A stretch of 9,642 nucleotides of DNA from Porticoccaceae bacterium UBA1989 (GTDB lineage Bacteria; Pseudomonadota; Gammaproteobacteria; Pseudomonadales; Porticoccaceae): NCBI GenBank assembly GCA_002335945.1, contig DDDD01000073.1, forward strand, positions 6,254 through 15,895. The letters are read 5' to 3'. Of the stretch, positions 6,912 to 9,642 are shown piece by piece. The translations under genes were made by a program, and so were the position numbers. The stretch's first letter is position 1. Each line of letters begins with the position of its first letter. Below the pieces are notes generated by a model. It searched no databases. It was not told the origin of the DNA and was given only the letters and a program-made list of their open reading frames with translations.

Positions 6912-7306
6912 GTTTTGTCCGCCCCAATCACACAGGATTCACAGCGCGCCTGACCTGTAAGCAGCCGCGAAATACGGTAACGATGCTTAGCAAAAAACAG
7001 ATAGCTAAGATCCGCGACCTGCTTAAATAATGGCCAACGCAGTATGGCAACCCATTTACGCTTACCCACTAGGGCCCAGGCTTCGTAAGTCACATCGAGA
7101 CCATAAATCATCTCGCCGTCGGCCAGCTGTCCATGGAGTATGCGGTCTGCTTCCTTTTGATCAATATGGGGGAAACGCCCCGTGAAGTTTGCGGCATAAA
7201 TATCTTCGTAGGCAATCTTGCTCGCCGCATCCAGACTATTGAGATGGCGCATCTCCCGCGCGCAGAGTGGGCAGCCGCCATCATAGAATATAGTTAAGTC
7301 TGTCAT
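6908..7306 (-). CDS. DUF393 (DCC family) thiol-disulfide oxidoreductase-like protein
   Basis: This small (132 residues) soluble protein has the DCC signature near its start, FYDGGCPLC, with D9, C12 and C15. The family is predicted to be thioredoxin-like and redox active. Further family features are YEDIYAANF (33-41), the MIYGLDVTYEAW strand (66-77) and the LLTGQARCESC end, where C122/C125 form a second CxxC that might bind metal or cycle with the first. I chose ATG 7304-7306: AGGAA lies about 8 bases upstream, and the start falls 2 bases after the DUF3429 stop. A longer in-frame start at 7349-7351 would add 15 residues unlike the family and overlap DUF3429 by 43 bases. The 3' end overlaps the SDR start by four bases. 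No experimentally established substrate is known to me. Confidence 0.88.
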   Translation of the reverse strand: MTDLTIFYDGGCPLCAREMRHLNSLDAASKIAYEDIYAANFTGRFPHIDQKEADRILHGQLADGEMIYGLDVTYEAWALVGKRKWVAILRWPLFKQVADLSYLFFAKHRYRISRLLTGQARCESCVIGADKT

Positions 7307-7308
7307 GC

Positions 7309-7827
7309 TTAGAGTTCCTGAATCATCATGAATATAACGGCTATATGCCAAAAGACGACTAGAATAGTGATTCTTAGACGCATTGACCAGTAGGAGCTAT
7401 TAATCTCACCCGCAAGCTTATTAATCACTCTCTCTGCCCACAGCAGGCTGACAAAGCCAGCCATCAGCAATGTCACAGCAAAAACAGTCAGTATCGGCGC
7501 CACATAGATCAGCAGTAAACTGGCCCAGGCACTTAGTGCCACCAGATTACTCAATATAATCACCGCAGTGGCCAGACTTCCTGTGGCCGACCCGCGAGCA
7601 GTCGCCCACAGATCTCCACTCAAAAAGCTGAGTATCACAGCACTGTAAGCAATAAACACGTAGGGGGCATAGAGCCCTAAAACCGACGTACTCTGTAATC
7701 CAGCGCCAGACAGATAGCCCTTAATCATTAAGAGGCTTAGCAAGGTAAATGGCAATGACCCAAGATCACCCAAAAAAGCCGTTAAATGATAACCCGATGA
7801 CGACGACTGAGATTCTTGCTTAGGCAT
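7309..7827 (-). CDS. DUF3429 inner-membrane protein
   Basis: The product is 172 residues and almost wholly hydrophobic. About five membrane segments are visible near 13-33, 43-68, 76-93, 97-122 and 145-168. The family hallmark, AYSAVILSFLSGDLWATAR (56-74), corresponds to the AYGAxILSFLGGxxWG motif of DUF3429 proteins, here with an Asp-Leu variation. Function is unknown; the family turns up near photolyase and redox genes in marine proteobacteria, which is consistent with this location but proves nothing. It is the first gene of the minus-strand operon, 2 bases before DUF393 and 155 bases from the divergent cryptochrome gene. The ribosome site is weak (AAGAG about 11 bases before ATG 7825-7827), and the predicted transcript leader is only about a dozen bases long. 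Confidence 0.85.
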   Translation of the reverse strand: MPKQESQSSSSGYHLTAFLGDLGSLPFTLLSLLMIKGYLSGAGLQSTSVLGLYAPYVFIAYSAVILSFLSGDLWATARGSATGSLATAVIILSNLVALSAWASLLLIYVAPILTVFAVTLLMAGFVSLLWAERVINKLAGEINSSYWSMRLRITILVVFWHIAVIFMMIQEL

Positions 7828-7845
7828 ACCTATTCACTCTTTAAT

Positions 7846-7859
7846 TAGTATATTTACTA
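7846..7859. promoter_or_regulatory. Dyad overlapping the DUF3429 -10 box (candidate operator)
   Basis: TAGTA-TATT-TACTA is a perfect 5-4-5 inverted repeat. It overlaps the predicted -10 hexamer of the minus-strand promoter and part of its spacer, the place where a repressor or a MerR-type activator would bind. AT-rich dyads of this size also arise by chance. Confidence 0.4.
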
Positions 7860-7874
7860 CGATCTTACTGTCAC
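7847..7874 (-). promoter_or_regulatory. Sigma-70-like promoter for the DUF3429-DUF393-SDR operon
   Basis: On the minus strand, GTGACA (7874-7869) and TATACT (7852-7847) each match the sigma-70 consensus at five of six positions and are 16 bases apart. Transcription would start near 7840, leaving a leader of about 12 bases before the DUF3429 ATG. The -10 box lies inside the 7846-7859 dyad, which suggests regulated use. Confidence 0.5.
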
Positions 7875-7940
7875 TTCGGATGAATATAAGACCTATAGAA
7901 ATGAGTCTAAAGCTGGCAATATAGCGTAATAAAGGACCGT

Positions 7941-7954
7941 CAGTTACGCAACTG
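7941..7954. promoter_or_regulatory. Dyad upstream of cryptochrome DASH (candidate operator or leader hairpin)
   Basis: CAGTT-ACGC-AACTG is a perfect 5-4-5 inverted repeat ending 28 bases before the cryptochrome ATG. No good -35/-10 pair for the plus strand was found, so its position relative to a transcription start is unknown. It could be an operator or a small hairpin in the leader. Confidence 0.4.
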
Positions 7955-7982
7955 CATAAACAAAAATTTTCGGTGAGTTTTG

Positions 7983-9323
7983 ATGCCCCATCAAGTCGGT
8001 ATATTTGTATTCAAAAACGATTTACGTCTCCACGATAACCCAGCCTTGGCTAAGGCCGCTGCGGAAGTCGATGAGTTAATCTGTATTTATTGCCTCGAAG
8101 CCAAGCAGCCAGTATCAAGCCTGCGTGCCCCGAGCAACTTGTCGTCTCATCGACTGCATTTTCTACACCAATCTCTCAGCGGCTTACATACCAGCCTTTT
8201 GACGCTGGGCCAGCAGCTTTTAGTGAGCGCTAAATCACCCCTTGATGTCATTCCTCAGCTGATTACCCAGCACAATGTTGCCAAGATTTATTGCAGTCAG
8301 AATGTCGGTGATTACGAAAACCGGATTTGGGGCAAGCTCAGTAAGCGCTACCCCATGATCGGCTTTGAGAGTATCGCCAGTCATACATTATTCACTGAAT
8401 CTGAGCTGCCATTTAACGTCGCGGACCTGCCTGATAGCTTTTCGAAGTTCCGTAAAGCGGTTGAGCCACTCACCATCAAACCACCGATTGCAGAGATTAA
8501 CAGCCTACCTGCCAGCCCAGACATAGAGTGGGAATGGCCACAGTCCCGAACCTCTCAAATCAGCCAGCCATTGTTTGAGGGTGGCGAGCAACAGGGGCTC
8601 GCACATATGGAAACTTACTTTGAGCGCCAGCTAGCCAGTAATTACAAAGAGACCCGCAACGGCCTTGATGGCCTGGACTACTCCACCAAATTTTCGCCTT
8701 GGCTCGCCAATGGCTGTTTATCCGCAAGACGAATCATCCAGCGGTTACGCCATTACGAAAAACAGATAGAGGCCAACAAGTCCACCTATTGGATCTACTT
8801 TGAGCTTCTGTGGCGCGAGTACTACCAGTGGTATGCCCATCGCTATGGCAAAAAGATATTTAGCCCCAGCGGCATCAAGACCAGTAAACCGGCAACCAGC
8901 TTTTATCCGGAACGCTTCAAGAAATGGTGTAGCGGCAATACCCCCTATCCAATCGTTAACGCCTGTATGAAACAACTCAACAGCACCGGCTATATGTCTA
9001 ATCGCGGTCGGCAGCTCGTGGCCAGCTGTTTTGTCCATGAGTTGAGTCTGGACTGGCGTTATGGCGCTGCCTACATGGAGCAGCAGCTTATTGATTACGA
9101 CATTGCCTCCAACTGGGGCAATTGGCAGTATCTGGCAGGCGTTGGGGCTGATCCCCGTGGTCACCGCCGCTTTGATCTAGCGAAGCAGACCAAAATCTAC
9201 GACCCCAAACAGGAGTTTATTAAACGCTGGGGCGGAGACCTTCATGACAATGGGCTGGATTCGGTGGATGCTGCCGACTGGCCTGTATCTGACACCCAGC
9301 AGCACCAACAGGAAAATTTATAA
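7983..9323 (+). CDS. Cryptochrome DASH / ssDNA-type photolyase
   Basis: The protein is a 446-residue flavoprotein of the photolyase superfamily, DASH class, which uses blue light and FAD (usually with a folate antenna) to repair cyclobutane dimers, mainly in single-stranded DNA. The N-terminal antenna domain (about 4-135) opens with FVFKNDLRLHDNPAL. The FAD domain (about 200-410) shows YKETRNGLDGLDYSTKFSPW (221-240), FELLWREYYQW (273-283), TGYMSNRGRQ (335-344) and NWGNWQYLAGVG followed by DPRGHRRF (377-397), the DASH signature. The chain ends soon after, without a long tail. I start at ATG 7983-7985, with GGTGAG five bases upstream; a TTG at 7980 is only two bases from that site and less likely. 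The stop overlaps the next gene's ATG (TAATG), giving a two-gene light-repair operon. Confidence 0.95.
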   Translation: MPHQVGIFVFKNDLRLHDNPALAKAAAEVDELICIYCLEAKQPVSSLRAPSNLSSHRLHFLHQSLSGLHTSLLTLGQQLLVSAKSPLDVIPQLITQHNVAKIYCSQNVGDYENRIWGKLSKRYPMIGFESIASHTLFTESELPFNVADLPDSFSKFRKAVEPLTIKPPIAEINSLPASPDIEWEWPQSRTSQISQPLFEGGEQQGLAHMETYFERQLASNYKETRNGLDGLDYSTKFSPWLANGCLSARRIIQRLRHYEKQIEANKSTYWIYFELLWREYYQWYAHRYGKKIFSPSGIKTSKPATSFYPERFKKWCSGNTPYPIVNACMKQLNSTGYMSNRGRQLVASCFVHELSLDWRYGAAYMEQQLIDYDIASNWGNWQYLAGVGADPRGHRRFDLAKQTKIYDPKQEFIKRWGGDLHDNGLDSVDAADWPVSDTQQHQQENL

Positions 9324-9642
9324 TGGCTCAGTTTCACACCTTGCGACTTATTTTGGGCGACCAGCTAAATCGGCAACATTCCTGGTATAAACAGCAAGAC
9401 GATGGGGTTCTTTACCTGATAGCGGAATTACATCAGGAGGCCCATTACGTCACTCATCATGTTCAAAAGCTCTGCGCTTTTTTTGCCGCGATGGAAGCCT
9501 TTGCTCTGTCATTGCAAGCCGATAAGCATCGGGTGAGCTACCTTACCCTCGACGACACCGCAGGCTATGCCGACCTCCCTGAGCTGCTCAAGGCAATATG
9601 CCAGGAGCATGGCATCGCGCGTTTCGAGTATCAGCACCCAGA
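9323..9642 (+). CDS. Photolyase-related protein, DPRP / FeS-BCP type (N-terminal part, cut by right edge)
   Basis: The frame opens at ATG 9323-9325, overlapping the cryptochrome stop, and stays open to the end (106 codons). It reads MAQFHTLRLILGDQLNRQHS, then VLYLIAELHQEA, HHVQKLCAFFAAMEAF and HRVSYLTLDDT, the hallmark of the N-terminal domain of the deoxyribodipyrimidine photolyase-related family (PF04244). Characterised members are bacterial (6-4) photolyases/cryptochromes with FAD, a lumazine antenna and a 4Fe-4S cluster. The cluster cysteines and FAD site are near the C-terminus and lie outside the window, so integrity cannot be checked. The coupling with cryptochrome DASH suggests the two repair different UV lesions from one light-controlled transcript. 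Confidence 0.9.
   Translation, partial: MAQFHTLRLILGDQLNRQHSWYKQQDDGVLYLIAELHQEAHYVTHHVQKLCAFFAAMEAFALSLQADKHRVSYLTLDDTAGYADLPELLKAICQEHGIARFEYQHP

Noticed and set aside
7307..7351. Longer N-terminus for the DUF393 protein starting at 7351
   Set aside because: The extra 15 residues do not fit the family, the overlap with DUF3429 would be 43 bases, and the ATG at 7306 has a better ribosome site and 2-base operon spacing.
7860..7892. RpoE-ChrR type promoter (TGATCC...TAAGA) before the cryptochrome gene
   Set aside because: CGATCT and TAAGA are present, but 21 bases apart and with a poor -35 match, so the spacing does not fit.
7980..7982. TTG as start of the cryptochrome gene
   Set aside because: It is only two bases from the GGTGAG site; the adjacent ATG at 7983 has normal spacing.
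8745..9164. Open frame of 139 codons on the minus strand opposite cryptochrome DASH
   Set aside because: It is antisense to the conserved FAD domain and has no recognisable domain of its own.

Overview
The window reads as an ordinary chromosomal segment of a free-living, probably marine, gammaproteobacterium. The proteins resemble gammaproteobacterial families, the base composition is moderate and fairly even, and the genes are tightly packed. A cytochrome b561/YceI pair and a cryptochrome/photolyase cluster would fit a sunlit aerobic habitat. I cannot fix the genus from the sequence; a Cellvibrionales/SAR92-like lineage is only a guess. There are no tRNA or rRNA genes, insertion sequences, integrases, CRISPR repeats or phage genes.

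Layout. (1) Positions 1-2932, minus strand, housekeeping: an RlmD-type 23S rRNA m5U methyltransferase (1616-2932), then serine hydroxymethyltransferase glyA (230-1489) with an intrinsic terminator, then the N-terminal end of a Nudix hydrolase (1-140) running off the left edge. (2) Positions 3090-4952, plus strand: a three-gene set of di-haem cytochrome b561, a secreted YceI protein and a YceI-like lipoprotein. The last two are coupled by a TAATG overlap. (3) Positions 4945-5916, minus strand: a GAF-GGDEF diguanylate cyclase whose 3' end overlaps the lipoprotein gene tail to tail by 8 bases. (4) Positions 5917-6158: a 242-base spacer holding a nested inverted repeat and a short open frame with no start codon. 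(5) Positions 6159-7827, minus strand: a compact operon of DUF3429 membrane protein, DUF393 (DCC-family) thiol-disulfide protein and a C-factor-like short-chain dehydrogenase. The genes are joined by a 2-base gap and a 4-base overlap. (6) Positions 7983-9642, plus strand, divergent from (5): cryptochrome DASH, coupled by TAATG to the N-terminal part of a photolyase-related protein (DPRP / FeS-BCP type) cut by the right edge.

How it fits together. Regions 5 and 6 share a 155-base intergenic region carrying a good sigma-70-like promoter toward DUF3429 and two separate 14-base dyads. SDR, DUF393 and photolyase/cryptochrome genes are known companions in the light- or singlet-oxygen-induced regulons of other proteobacteria (LitR/MerR or RpoE-ChrR controlled). 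I read this as a divergent light-stress locus whose regulator is not in the window. Region 2 looks like an envelope redox/quinone module: a membrane b-type cytochrome with two lipocalin-like YceI partners, one periplasmic and one probably in the outer membrane. I found no clearly novel system. The best leads are the divergent photoprotection locus and its dyads, and the paired soluble and lipid-anchored YceI proteins.
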